A stretch of 64,000 nucleotides of DNA, taken from positions 186,001 to 250,000 of the forward strand of contig CAVPXS010000007.1 in NCBI GenBank assembly GCA_963709775.1, written 5' to 3'. The notes beneath the pieces are model-generated. The model did no database searches. It was not told the DNA's origin and worked only from the letters and a program-made list of their open reading frames with translations. Positions 44,193-52,530 of the stretch are shown piece by piece (the stretch's first letter is position 1; every line of letters starts with the position of its first letter). This DNA is from Salinimicrobium sp963709775. GTDB lineage: Bacteria; Bacteroidota; Bacteroidia; Flavobacteriales; Flavobacteriaceae. A program made the translations under genes and the position numbers.

Positions 44193-44782
44193 TGGCAGAC
44201 GGGAAACTAATTGTCTTTTCGGCACCATCGGGATCTGGGAAAACCACCATTGTAAAATATCTGCTTGCCCAGGAAGAGCTGGGGCTTGAATTCTCAATTT
44301 CGGCCACTTCAAGAGAAGCCAGAGGTACAGAAATACATGGAAAAGATTACTACTTCTTAAGTCTTAGAGAGTTTAAAGATAAGATCAAGAATGACGAATT
44401 CCTCGAATGGGAAGAAGTCTACCGTGACAATTTTTACGGAACTTTAAAAAGCGAAGTAGAAAGAATCTGGTCACATGGCAAAAATGTCATTTTTGACATC
44501 GATGTTGTTGGCGGACTTGACATAAAAAATATCTTTCCGGAAAAAACTTTGGCAGTATTTGTAAAACCGCCGAGCATTGAAGAATTAAAGATCCGGTTAA
44601 AGAAACGGGAAACCGAAACCATGGACAAGATCAATATGAGGGTTGCAAAAGCGTCTATTGAGTTGGCTACGGCACCCCAATTCGATCATATCATCATCAA
44701 CAATGACCTTAATACTGCTCTTGAAGAAGCCTATACCCTGGTTTCAAACTTTGTGGGAGCTACTAAAGTCCCAAAAAGGTGA
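44192..44782 (+). CDS. gmk: Guanylate kinase
   Basis: This 196-residue enzyme phosphorylates GMP to GDP. It has the P-loop FSAPSGSGKTTIVKYLL, the GMP-binding SISATSREARGTEIHGKDYYF (Ser and Arg contacts) and VIFDIDVVGGLDIK. It starts with a 1 bp overlap on yicC and overlaps nadD by 4 bp. Length is normal. Confidence 0.97.
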   Translation: MADGKLIVFSAPSGSGKTTIVKYLLAQEELGLEFSISATSREARGTEIHGKDYYFLSLREFKDKIKNDEFLEWEEVYRDNFYGTLKSEVERIWSHGKNVIFDIDVVGGLDIKNIFPEKTLAVFVKPPSIEELKIRLKKRETETMDKINMRVAKASIELATAPQFDHIIINNDLNTALEEAYTLVSNFVGATKVPKR

Positions 44783-45363
44783 AAAAAAGAGTAGGTCTTT
44801 TTTTTGGCACTTTTAACCCGGTACATGTTGGGCATCTTATCCTGGCAAACCACCTGCTACAGTACACAGACCTCACCGAAGTATGGATGGTGGTGACGCC
44901 TCACAATCCTTTTAAGAAGAAAAGCAGCCTTTTAAATAATCACCACAGGTTCGAAATGGTGTGGCAGCTTTGCGAGGAATATCCGGGGATCAAACCCAGT
45001 GATATTGAGTTTAACCTTCCGCAGCCTAACTACACAGTTTATACCCTTGCGCACCTGGAAGAGAAATATCCAGACTATGAATTCGTGCTTATTATGGGAG
45101 AGGATAATCTTAAGAGTTTCCCGAAGTGGAAAAATTACGAGGTAATCCTGGAGCGGCACGATATTGTAGTGTATCCTAGATATTCTGAAGGAGAAAATCA
45201 TCCCGATCTCCTGGACCACCCAAGAATCACCCTTACCGATGCTCCAAGGGTGGAAATTTCTTCAACATTTATAAGAAAAGCGATAAAAGAGGGAAAAGAT
45301 GTGCGGCCGTTGCTGCCACAAAAGGTCTGGAAGTACATAGATGAAATGAACTTTTACAGATAA
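44779..45363 (+). CDS. nadD: Nicotinate-nucleotide adenylyltransferase
   Basis: This 194-residue enzyme makes deamido-NAD from nicotinate mononucleotide and ATP. It starts at GTG 44779 and shows the nucleotidyltransferase motif FFGTFNPVHVGHLILANHLL and the C-terminal VEISSTFIRKAIKEGKDVRPLLP (SxTxxR). It is the last gene of yicC-gmk-nadD. The hairpin right after its stop has a weak U-run on this strand and a strong one on the opposite strand. Confidence 0.96.
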   Translation: MKKRVGLFFGTFNPVHVGHLILANHLLQYTDLTEVWMVVTPHNPFKKKSSLLNNHHRFEMVWQLCEEYPGIKPSDIEFNLPQPNYTVYTLAHLEEKYPDYEFVLIMGEDNLKSFPKWKNYEVILERHDIVVYPRYSEGENHPDLLDHPRITLTDAPRVEISSTFIRKAIKEGKDVRPLLPQKVWKYIDEMNFYR

Positions 45364-45400
45364 AAAAATTGCCCCCGGAGTTCGAGATTCCGGAGGCAAC
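45362..45400 (-). terminator. Intrinsic terminator pointing to the minus strand
   Basis: Stem arms are 45369-45379 and 45389-45399. On the minus strand the pair at 45374/45394 is a G-U wobble and the hairpin is followed by seven U; on the plus strand it is a C-A mismatch with only four U. The minus direction is better supported, although no minus-strand protein gene precedes it. Confidence 0.75.
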
Positions 45401-45490
45401 TTTTCACTAACTAACCAACCAAAAAAGATTAAACTCTTATAAAAAATAATCTTTCTTACTCTATAACGTGATCTGGTCGGCAAATAGTAC
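45364..45490 (-). ncRNA. Candidate small RNA B (paralogue of the element at 13161)
   Basis: Read on the minus strand this holds a weak -7-like TACTATTTG with TTTTG about 15 bp before it, a T-rich tract, TTTTGGTTGGTTAGTTAG, then a GC-rich hairpin and T7. The element at 13161-13265 has the same parts in the same order. Both flanking protein genes are on the plus strand, so the minus-strand terminator needs a transcript of its own. Ends are approximate. Confidence 0.55.
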
Positions 45491-45589
45491 CTCATTATCA
45501 GGTTCAAAATGTTAAAGTTTTAAAGGAACTAAGAAGCTTTTTAGAATTTTCTTTGCTGCGGCAGTTCTTCACAACCCCTTTATTTTCCT

Positions 45590-45597
45590 TATTTTTG
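45590..45597 (+). promoter_or_regulatory. -7 box TATTTTTG of gpsA
   Basis: Perfect TAnnTTTG match ending 19 bp before the gpsA ATG. Confidence 0.55.
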
Positions 45598-45616
45598 GTG
45601 GCAGAATTGACTTTTT

Positions 45617-46612
45617 ATGGAGAAATCGCCAAAATTCGCCGTTATTGGTGGAGGGAGCTGGGCCACAGCCAATGTTAAAATGCTTTGTGAAAACCTGGAT
45701 GAAGTGACCTGGTATATGCGTAGTGTGTATGCCATAGAACACATCAAAAAACAGGAACATAATCCCAATTACCTGAGTTCGGTAGAATTTGACACCTCTC
45801 AACTTCATCTTACAAGCGATATCAACGAGGCGGTAAAACGTGCTGATATTTTGATTTTCGCCATTCCTTCGGCTTTTTTGAAGCGGGAGCTCGACAAACT
45901 CACCGAACCCCTGGATGGGAAAATTATTTTTTCGGCCATTAAAGGTATTGTTCCCGAAACGAGCCTAATAGTGGGCGAACATTTCCATAAGACGTACAAT
46001 ATTCCTTATGAGAACATAGGAGTTATTACAGGACCCTGTCATGCCGAGGAAGTAGCCCTGGAGCGGCTTTCTTATCTTACTATTGCATGTTCTGATGAAG
46101 AAAAAGCCAAACTGGTCGCGAAATACCTTAGCAGCGATTACATCATGTGCAAGACAAGTGATGATATTGTAGGTACCGAGTATGCTGCGATGCTCAAGAA
46201 CATTTATGCCATTGCTGCAGGGATCGCCCACGGTCTTGGATATGGGGACAACTTCCAAAGTGTATTGATGAGCAATGCCATAAGGGAGATGAAGAAGTTC
46301 ATCAAAAAGGTTCACAAGATGAAACGGAACATTAATGATTCGGCTTACCTGGGTGACCTTTTAGTGACAGGATACTCGATCTTTAGCCGAAACAGGATGT
46401 TCGGGAACATGATTGGTAAAGGCTACACCGTAAAAAGTGCGCAAATGGAAATGAGCATGGTAGCCGAAGGTTATTACGCCACCGAAAGTGCATACAAGAT
46501 CGTGCAGGAAACCGGCGCCAAAACACCTATCATCAATGCCGTTTACGGGATCTTATATCAGGGTAAAGAACCAAAGAAGGTATTTAAGAAGCTGGCGGAG
46601 AAACTGGATTAA
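45617..46612 (+). CDS. gpsA: Glycerol-3-phosphate dehydrogenase [NAD(P)+]
   Basis: This 331-residue enzyme makes sn-glycerol-3-phosphate for phospholipid synthesis. It has the Rossmann loop VIGGGSWATANVKML, VITGPCHAEEV, the catalytic Lys in TEYAAMLKNIYAIAAGIAHGLGYGDNFQS, and LGDLLVTGYSIFSRNRMFG. Length is normal. It has its own promoter and is followed by heptamer-like GTTCAAA/GTTCAAG repeats and a weak hairpin (46627-46643). Confidence 0.96.
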   Translation: MEKSPKFAVIGGGSWATANVKMLCENLDEVTWYMRSVYAIEHIKKQEHNPNYLSSVEFDTSQLHLTSDINEAVKRADILIFAIPSAFLKRELDKLTEPLDGKIIFSAIKGIVPETSLIVGEHFHKTYNIPYENIGVITGPCHAEEVALERLSYLTIACSDEEKAKLVAKYLSSDYIMCKTSDDIVGTEYAAMLKNIYAIAAGIAHGLGYGDNFQSVLMSNAIREMKKFIKKVHKMKRNINDSAYLGDLLVTGYSIFSRNRMFGNMIGKGYTVKSAQMEMSMVAEGYYATESAYKIVQETGAKTPIINAVYGILYQGKEPKKVFKKLAEKLD

Positions 46613-46650
46613 TAGGTTCAAAGTTCAAGGTTTTAAGAACCTTGTAGGTT
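46613..46650. repeat. Short heptamer repeats and hairpin after gpsA
   Basis: GTTCAAA and GTTCAAG stand in tandem, followed by inverted arms AAGGTT (46627-46632) and AACCTT (46638-46643). It may be a weak terminator. Confidence 0.4.
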
Positions 46651-46715
46651 TTTATCCGAATTTGATCAGATTTCCAAGGCCAAACCCGAATTTCCAGTCC
46701 CTAATCACCAATCAA

Positions 46716-47111
46716 CTATTTCAACAACACACCCTTCTTCAACATCACCGGCAAATCCTGAAGTGCTTTCTCGTTGATGCTGTTCTTTTTGAATACAAAC
46801 TTCTTATGGAACATCTTTCCTTCAGAAAAGAAGGAGACTGAGAATTCATTATTCAGCTGGAGAACATCATCCTGTAGAAATTCCACCTTCGCAAAAGATT
46901 GAGGCGGTAAGTTGGAAAGGCTGTGGCGCATTGTGGAAGTTTCTTTCTTCCCGTCGTAACCTTTGGAAACGATCAAAACTCCTTCAATTGCTTCAGAACG
47001 ATTATTTATCAAGTAAGCATTCCAGTCAAAAGTGCCGTATTCTTCATGCTTTTCCCGCACGGCAGCAACGTAGACTTCTTTTACCTCTGGAATTTCAATG
47101 TCTTTCTTCAC
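46716..47111 (-). CDS. Conserved hypothetical protein of the pheS operon
   Basis: This 131-residue protein starts at GTG 47111 (MKKDIEIPEVKEVYVAAVREKHEEYGTFDWNAYLIN). It has no signal peptide or membrane segment and reads as an all-beta cytoplasmic protein (WNAYLINNRSEAIEGVLIVSKGY, SNLPPQSFAKVEFLQDDV, NEFSVSFFSEGKMFHKKFVF). Databases sometimes copy the name PheRS alpha subunit onto such proteins because of position, but it is not a synthetase. It follows the 54-residue gene by 2 bp, so it is third in the pheS operon. Function is unknown. Confidence 0.75.
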   Translation of the reverse strand: MKKDIEIPEVKEVYVAAVREKHEEYGTFDWNAYLINNRSEAIEGVLIVSKGYDGKKETSTMRHSLSNLPPQSFAKVEFLQDDVLQLNNEFSVSFFSEGKMFHKKFVFKKNSINEKALQDLPVMLKKGVLLK

Positions 47112-47113
47112 CT

Positions 47114-47278
47114 CTAGTCTAACTTGCTTTTAACCTTTCGGTATAACCACCAGATGATCCCCAGGGCAACGAGGAAAAGAACAGCGCCAATAGCGAATTC
47201 AATGATTTCCACAACAACAAGTACTACTATTACTGCAATAATAATAAGACCTATAATTCCTACTCCTAATGTTTTCAT
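47114..47278 (-). CDS. 54-residue membrane protein between pheS and 46716
   Basis: The frame runs from ATG 47278 to TAG 47114 and starts MKTLGVGIIGLIIIAVIVVL. Two hydrophobic helices (about 5-24 and 28-46) flank a short EIIE turn, and it ends with a basic tail (YRKVKSKLD). Its ATG overlaps the pheS stop as ATGA, and the next gene begins 2 bp after it, which strongly supports translation. Function is unknown; it may be a small inner-membrane protein. Confidence 0.75.
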   Translation of the reverse strand: MKTLGVGIIGLIIIAVIVVLVVVEIIEFAIGAVLFLVALGIIWWLYRKVKSKLD

Positions 47279-48294
47279 ATTGATGATTTAAACTGTTCCA
47301 AAAACCTCATGTCATTCTCATAGAACATCCTGATATCCCCTATTTGGTAAAGCAACATCGCAATTCTTTCTATCCCCATTCCAAAAGCAAAACCTGAATA
47401 TTCCGAAGGATCTATGTTACAGTTGCGCAGTACATTTGGATCTACCATTCCGCAGCCCATGATCTCCAGCCAGCCGGTACCTTTGGTGATACGGTAATCG
47501 GTTTCGGTTTCAAGGCCCCAGTAAATATCAACTTCTGCACTAGGCTCTGTAAACGGAAAATAAGAAGGTCTAAGCCTAATCTTGGATTTTCCGAACAACT
47601 GCTTAGTAAAATACAACAAAGTTTGCTTCAAATCTGCAAACGAAACGTTTTTGTCCACATAGAGACCTTCCACCTGGTGGAAAATACAGTGCGAACGCGA
47701 AGAAATAGCTTCATTCCTAAAAACTCTTCCGGGAGAAATGGTTCTTATAGGCGGCTTGTTGTCCTCCATATATCGTACCTGCACAGAAGAGGTGTGGGTG
47801 CGAAGCAAAACATCGGGATTCGTCTGAATAAAGAAAGTATCCTGCATGTCCCTTGCCGGGTGATATTCCGGAAGGTTCAAAGCAGTAAAGTTGTGCCAGT
47901 CATCTTCCATTTCGGGTCCTTCAGAAACATTGAAGCCAATATTGGAAAAGATCTCGATGATCTGGTTTTTTACAATGGAAATGGGATGACGTGCACCTAT
48001 TTCCACCGGCTCTCCGGGACGTGTAAGGTCTCCATAGATCCCTTTTTCCTCCTCACGGCTTTCCAGCTCATCTTTTAACTGCTGTACTTTGTTTGTTGCA
48101 GCATTCTTCAGCTCATTTACCGCCTGCCCAAAAGCTTTTTTCTCTTCATTGGGTACCGCTTTAAATTCAGCAAAATATTGGTTTAAAATGCCCTTTTTGC
48201 CAAGATATTTTATGCGGAAATTTTCTGCTTCTTCCTTCGTCTTTGCCGTGAAGGCTTCGATTTCAGCGATGTGCTCCTTAATGGTTTCTGTCAT
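47275..48294 (-). CDS. pheS: Phenylalanyl-tRNA synthetase alpha subunit
   Basis: PheS carries the catalytic class II domain of the alpha2-beta2 enzyme. This 339-residue protein has motif 1 (GPEMEDDWHNFTALNLPEYHPARDMQDTFFI), motif 2 (RTISPGRVFRNEAISSRSHCIFHQVEGL) and motif 3 (FAFGMGIERIAMLLYQIGDIR), plus an N-terminal coiled coil. Length is normal. PheT is not in the window. Its stop overlaps the small membrane gene. Confidence 0.97.
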   Translation of the reverse strand: MTETIKEHIAEIEAFTAKTKEEAENFRIKYLGKKGILNQYFAEFKAVPNEEKKAFGQAVNELKNAATNKVQQLKDELESREEEKGIYGDLTRPGEPVEIGARHPISIVKNQIIEIFSNIGFNVSEGPEMEDDWHNFTALNLPEYHPARDMQDTFFIQTNPDVLLRTHTSSVQVRYMEDNKPPIRTISPGRVFRNEAISSRSHCIFHQVEGLYVDKNVSFADLKQTLLYFTKQLFGKSKIRLRPSYFPFTEPSAEVDIYWGLETETDYRITKGTGWLEIMGCGMVDPNVLRNCNIDPSEYSGFAFGMGIERIAMLLYQIGDIRMFYENDMRFLEQFKSSI

Positions 48295-48378
48295 GGTCCC
48301 TTTTCTTTAGGAAGGGCAAATTTAGGAAAATAAACCGGCACTTCCCTCCGCCGGCTCACGCAATTCCTCCTTTACCTG

Positions 48379-48400
48379 CCTCTCAAAAATGCTATTTTAT
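48379..48400. repeat. REP-like motif, degenerate copy at the 48392 gene end
   Basis: CTCTCAAAAATGCTATTTT overlaps the stop codon region of the gene at 48392-48748. Confidence 0.35.
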
Positions 48401-48748
48401 ATATTCTTTTTCCAGAAAATACTGCACAATAGCCTCTTTCATAAGAACAGCCTGCTCGCCTGCCCTTAAAGTGGGTAAATGTTCCAATACCTTGTAGTGC
48501 GGCCAGCCTTCATCATCATAGAACTCGAATTCATAGTAGCCGTAAGGCTCTAAAAGTCGGCAGATCGCTATGTGCATAAGATCGAGCTTGTGATCTTTTT
48601 TGTATTTTCTGTGTAACTGCCCCAATTCCTGAAGGCCAATTATATAAATTATAGCATCGAGCTCGAGTTTCTCCCCGTCTGCAAATTGCCGTGAAAGTTT
48701 TTCCTCCACCTCGGCCCAACGTTGTTTTAATTGTTCATCTCTAGACAT
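48392..48748 (-). CDS. Conserved hypothetical protein
   Basis: This 118-residue soluble protein (MSRDEQLKQRWAEVEEKLSRQF) has a helical N-terminus and a conserved HIAICRLLEPYGYYEFEFYDDEGWPHYKVLEHLPTL. I do not recognise a function. A TATCTTTG box ends 4 nt before the ATG, implying a leaderless message, and it is divergent from cvpA across a palindromic promoter pair. Confidence 0.75.
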   Translation of the reverse strand: MSRDEQLKQRWAEVEEKLSRQFADGEKLELDAIIYIIGLQELGQLHRKYKKDHKLDLMHIAICRLLEPYGYYEFEFYDDEGWPHYKVLEHLPTLRAGEQAVLMKEAIVQYFLEKEYIK

Positions 48749-48752
48749 GGCG

Positions 48753-48760
48753 CAAAGATA
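48753..48760 (-). promoter_or_regulatory. -7 box TATCTTTG of the 48392 gene
   Basis: Perfect match ending 4 nt before the start codon at 48748. It mirrors the cvpA box 22 bp away. Confidence 0.6.
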
Positions 48761-48782
48761 ATTACTAAGAACTGGAAATTAC

Positions 48783-48790
48783 TATCTTTG
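48783..48790 (+). promoter_or_regulatory. -7 box TATCTTTG of cvpA
   Basis: Perfect match ending 5 nt before the ATG at 48796, so the transcript probably starts at or near the start codon. Confidence 0.6.
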
Positions 48791-48795
48791 AGAAC

Positions 48796-49326
48796 ATGAA
48801 TATCCTGGATCTGCTCCTCAGTATTTTCCTCCTTCTTGGACTTGCAAGGGGGCTTTTTAAAGGCTTTTTTACAGAACTTGCCGGCCTTCTGGCCCTCATT
48901 GGCGGGATATACGCCGCTATTCATTTTTCAGATGCGACCTATGTCTTTCTTGACTCCTTCATAGACTGGGATGCCAAATACCTCACCATCCTTTCTTTTG
49001 CGGTCACTTTTTTTATAGTTGCTGTCCTCATTTCCCTTGCCGGAAGCTTCCTTACCAAAATGGTTCACATGGTTGCACTTGGGATCATCAATAGATTAGC
49101 CGGCGGCGCTTTAGGAGTGCTTAAAATGGCTTTTTTGGCAAGTATATTTTTTATGTTCTTTGAAAATTTCGATGTTTTCGAGATAGAGGAACCAACAAAA
49201 GAAGAATCTGTACTTTATGATCCGGTGAGGGTACTGGCACCTGCCTTTTTGCCCACCATCATTGAAGAAGTAAAAGAAGGGGATCTTTTCGAGACTTCTT
49301 CTGAAGCTGAAACAACTCCCAGATAA
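48796..49326 (+). CDS. CvpA-family membrane protein
   Basis: This 176-residue protein has four membrane helices and the CvpA core ILDLLLSIFLLLGLARGLFKGFFTELAGLLALIGGIYAA, with a charged tail. CvpA is linked to colicin V production and envelope stress tolerance, but its exact role is unclear. Genes convergent at the 3' end share a REP-like motif in the gap to carbonic anhydrase. Confidence 0.88.
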   Translation: MNILDLLLSIFLLLGLARGLFKGFFTELAGLLALIGGIYAAIHFSDATYVFLDSFIDWDAKYLTILSFAVTFFIVAVLISLAGSFLTKMVHMVALGIINRLAGGALGVLKMAFLASIFFMFFENFDVFEIEEPTKEESVLYDPVRVLAPAFLPTIIEEVKEGDLFETSSEAETTPR

Positions 49327-49327
49327 T

Positions 49328-49355
49328 CCCGAAAAAATCCCCTTTTTGAAAGGTA
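49328..49355. repeat. REP-like palindrome, copy between cvpA and can
   Basis: GAAAAAATCCCCTTTTTGAA lies in the gap between two convergent genes, related to the copy at 33362. Confidence 0.4.
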
Positions 49356-49357
49356 TG

Positions 49358-49993
49358 TTAGAAGTTTAACTGGTAAACCTCATCCAATTGATCTTCACTG
49401 CTAACATTCACATTAAGATCTTTAATAATTCCCGATCCAACGCCATAAGCCCAGCCATGTAAATGAAGTTTTTGGCCCTGCCTCCAGGATGCCTGCACAA
49501 TTGAAGTCTTGGCAAGATCATAAACCTGCTCCACTACATTTAGTTCTACAAAACGATCAAAACGTTCCTGTTCATTATCGATAGCATCAAGTTCTTTTTT
49601 GTGCAGCCTGTAGATATTTTTGATGTGCCTAATCCAGTTATCGATAAGCCCAATGGAATCGTTGCCCATAGCCGCTTTTACACCGCCACAACCATAATGA
49701 CCACATACGATCACGTGTTCAACTTTAAGAACATTAACCGCATAATCCAGCACACTCAGCATATTCATGTCCGAATGTATGACCATATTGGCGATATTCC
49801 GGTGAACAAAGACTTCTCCCGGCTGGGCGCCAATAATTTGGTTCGCAGGCACGCGGCTGTCGGCGCATCCAATCCATAGGAGTGGTGGCTTTTGACCTTC
49901 GGCTAATCGCGTGAAATATTCAGGGTCTTCTTTGATCATACTTTCGACCCAATCTTTATTATTCTGAATTATTTTCTTGTAGAAATCTGGCAT
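49358..49993 (-). CDS. can: Beta-class carbonic anhydrase
   Basis: This 211-residue zinc enzyme hydrates CO2 to bicarbonate in the cytoplasm. I set the start at ATG 49993 (MPDFYKKIIQNN). Zinc ligands are seen in IGCADSRVPA (Cys, Asp-Arg dyad) and VIVCGHYGCGGVKAAM (His and Cys). Length and order match E. coli Can. It is followed, 24 bp upstream in the opposite sense, by the bat operon end. Confidence 0.95.
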   Translation of the reverse strand: MPDFYKKIIQNNKDWVESMIKEDPEYFTRLAEGQKPPLLWIGCADSRVPANQIIGAQPGEVFVHRNIANMVIHSDMNMLSVLDYAVNVLKVEHVIVCGHYGCGGVKAAMGNDSIGLIDNWIRHIKNIYRLHKKELDAIDNEQERFDRFVELNVVEQVYDLAKTSIVQASWRQGQKLHLHGWAYGVGSGIIKDLNVNVSSEDQLDEVYQLNF

Positions 49994-50017
49994 CACGTTT
50001 AATTTAGAAGAGCTAAT

Positions 50018-50767
50018 TTACAATCTTTTTAGATCATTTTGAGGCATCCAGCCGCGGCTTCCGTTTGGCAGCTCGATCTCTACCCAGTCCTGGAAATCTT
50101 CGGTGATCTTCACCTTGGCTCCCTCATGAAGTAGAAAGGCTTCTTCGGCCCGGGGCGAGGGTTCGGTCTTTATCTCCACCTCTTCAGAAAAGATGATGGC
50201 ATAATCCCTTTCCTGCTGAAAATTTTGTTTGGTTGCTGCTACTACTGCTGAAGAAATTGAGATCACCAAAAAGAACATTGCGCCTATAAAAAGCAACCTT
50301 TTCACCATGGTTTTTCTACTGAAGTAGTACACCAGGAAAAACACCACAAATCCCACCATGCAAAAAATGGCGATCCAACCCCAGCCTGAAGCAGAGAAAG
50401 CCGCAGTTGAGGTGTCAAAAATGCCTTTAAAGCCGGTGTTTTCTTCTTCTCCAATAGCATCTATGGCCATGTTTTTAGCAAACTCCAGATTATTGCGGAT
50501 ATCCTCATCCCCGGGATTTAATTGTAAGGCTTTTTCGTAATGATAGATACTTGGAGCGATCCTGTCAAGTTTATAATAGGAATTCCCCAGGTTGTAATGC
50601 AACCCGGCCGAGGTTTCCCCATTAGAAAGGATCTCTTCATATTGATCAATTGCCTCTTCATAATTTCCTGCTGAATAGGCTTTATTTCCAGCTTCAAAAA
50701 GCTGGGAGTTTTGTGCCGTTCCCGGGAAACTGAAGAGCAGGGCCAGTAAAAAGATCAGCTTTTTCAT
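50018..50767 (-). CDS. batE: BatE: TPR protein with C-terminal SH3 domain
   Basis: This 249-residue protein has a signal peptide (MKKLIFLLALLFSFPGTA), three to four TPR units (about 22-95, e.g. GNKAYSAGNYEEAIDQYEEIL), two membrane helices (about 128-150 and 160-178) and an SH3-like C-terminus (VEIKTEPSPRAEEAFLLHEGAKVKI...DWVEIELPNGSRGWM). It is the last gene of the Bat operon and overlaps batD by 4 bp. It probably supports complex assembly at the cell envelope. Confidence 0.9.
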   Translation of the reverse strand: MKKLIFLLALLFSFPGTAQNSQLFEAGNKAYSAGNYEEAIDQYEEILSNGETSAGLHYNLGNSYYKLDRIAPSIYHYEKALQLNPGDEDIRNNLEFAKNMAIDAIGEEENTGFKGIFDTSTAAFSASGWGWIAIFCMVGFVVFFLVYYFSRKTMVKRLLFIGAMFFLVISISSAVVAATKQNFQQERDYAIIFSEEVEIKTEPSPRAEEAFLLHEGAKVKITEDFQDWVEIELPNGSRGWMPQNDLKRL

Positions 50768-52524
50768 ACTTGTTTATCTAGTTCTGAAATTACACGTACG
50801 GCCTTGTCATAATCCTGCTGCATTGCAACATTGGATGCCGGGGTATAGCGGGCGAATTCACAGCTCTTAAGCAGTTCATTGAATTCTGCCACCGTACCGG
50901 CATTAGCGCCTTTACTTTCCAGCAGTTCCTTTATGCGCTCCTTGCTCATCTCACTGGTTTGTATGTGAAGCTTGGCCTTTAAATAATTATGTAAGGCTCT
51001 TTCGAGGGATTCATAGAACTTGGTTTGATCTCCCAGGTTCTTTTTAGCTTCCGAAAGATATTTTCGGGCCAGTCGATCGGCTTTCTTAATTCGGTTCCCG
51101 CGCACATCGCCTGCAATTGCCTCCCTTCTTTTTCCGAAAAGGATGGCCAGCGGGATAAAAAGCAACGGACTTAAAAATAAGGTCCAGAACAAAGGCGATC
51201 CCATAAATGGTGCCTCCCCAATTGATTTTAAAGAGGTATTGAGTTTAATGTACCTAAATTGATTTGTAGCCGCCGGAGTTTGTTGCGCAATTGGCCCCGA
51301 ACTTTGGGAAGTTGCACGGCTTCCTGCAGGCGCCGCGTCAACGTCAACTAAGATCTCGTTTGAAGTAAGGGTTTTGTAGGACTGCGAATCAAGATCAAAA
51401 TAACTAAAACTCACCGGCGGGATGGGATATTTCCCTTTTGACTGCGGTACAAGCGTGTATTCATTAGATATGCTCCCCTGCATCCCGTTTATAGTGGTAG
51501 TAACATTTTCAACATATTCGGGTTCATATTTTTCCATGGAGGCAGGAACCGTCAATGGTGGCAGGTCAAATAACTTAAGATTCCCCTGCCCGGTCACTTC
51601 CACAGTAGCCTGTAAAGATTCGGTAGCTCTAAGCTCTGACTTATCGGTAGTAACTTTGAGCCTGAGATTCTTTCCAACCGCCCCGGTAAAATCGGCAGGG
51701 CGGCCTTCCTGAGGTAAAGGCTTTACGTCAATCGTACGATTTCCGGCAGCAACAACTTTGTCTACAGTTTCGTAAAACCTGTTGCCAAAAATATCTCTTC
51801 GGTTGCCGGGCACCTCTACAGAAATATTCAGCGTAAGCGGCTCAATATTGAGTTTTCCGGTCTTCTGCGGATAAAGCACAGTCTTTCTAAGCACTACAAA
51901 CCTGTATGGTTCTCCTTTGTAAGTTCCGTTCTCTACTTCCAGTCTTCTAATGTCAATATTCTGACTCCAGAAATCACTGAACTTTGGACTATCCAGCTGC
52001 CGCCAGTCGCTAACGTTGATCCGCGGACTCACATACAGTTTGTAAACCACAGTGATGGCTTCATTAAGAAAAGGGCTGGTATCAGAAATTTCCGCTACGA
52101 GATGAATATTCTCTGAAGCTACATATTCCGAATTTTCACCGTCTGTAGGTTGATCTACAGCCGCGGTGACCTCCACTTGTACGGGAGTGGTTTTATAAAT
52201 ATTTCCGTCAATTGTAATCTCGGCCTGGCCAATAGTGAATTTCCCGCGGCCCTTAGGAGCGAGAAAATAGCTGTAAGTTTTGGAATAAGTTCTTTTACCA
52301 TTGATCCAGCTGTTGCTCACAGACTGGTTGGGACCACCCACCACCGTAAAGTTGGAAAATTCCGGCGGATTAAAATTGTCCCCATCCTGGTTCATCTCAA
52401 AGTCCACCCTAAGGCGTTCATTTACCCCCAGCTTGTCCTTGCTTACCTTGGCCTCAAACTGCACCTGCCCAATGGCAAGGCCGGAGACCAGTAACATCAT
52501 TATAAGTAACAGCTTTTCCTTCAT
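50764..52524 (-). CDS. batD: BatD-family protein
   Basis: This 586-residue protein has a signal peptide ending ASGLAIGQV and repeated Ig-like beta-sandwich domains (VNERLRVDFEMNQDGDNFNPPEFSNFTVVGGPNQSVSNSW). A membrane helix at about 440-465 (FMGSPLFWTLFLSPLLFIPLAILFG) is followed by a cytoplasmic C-terminal region. It is a standard BatD (oxygen tolerance). It is 6 bp after batC and overlaps batE by 4 bp. Confidence 0.93.
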   Translation of the reverse strand: MKEKLLLIMMLLVSGLAIGQVQFEAKVSKDKLGVNERLRVDFEMNQDGDNFNPPEFSNFTVVGGPNQSVSNSWINGKRTYSKTYSYFLAPKGRGKFTIGQAEITIDGNIYKTTPVQVEVTAAVDQPTDGENSEYVASENIHLVAEISDTSPFLNEAITVVYKLYVSPRINVSDWRQLDSPKFSDFWSQNIDIRRLEVENGTYKGEPYRFVVLRKTVLYPQKTGKLNIEPLTLNISVEVPGNRRDIFGNRFYETVDKVVAAGNRTIDVKPLPQEGRPADFTGAVGKNLRLKVTTDKSELRATESLQATVEVTGQGNLKLFDLPPLTVPASMEKYEPEYVENVTTTINGMQGSISNEYTLVPQSKGKYPIPPVSFSYFDLDSQSYKTLTSNEILVDVDAAPAGSRATSQSSGPIAQQTPAATNQFRYIKLNTSLKSIGEAPFMGSPLFWTLFLSPLLFIPLAILFGKRREAIAGDVRGNRIKKADRLARKYLSEAKKNLGDQTKFYESLERALHNYLKAKLHIQTSEMSKERIKELLESKGANAGTVAEFNELLKSCEFARYTPASNVAMQQDYDKAVRVISELDKQV

Positions 52525-52530
52525 TGGTTT

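Noticed and set aside
45262..45507. 81-residue minus-strand ORF over the small RNA candidate
   Set aside because: It extends antisense into nadD and is not shared by the paralogous element at 13161, so translation is unlikely.
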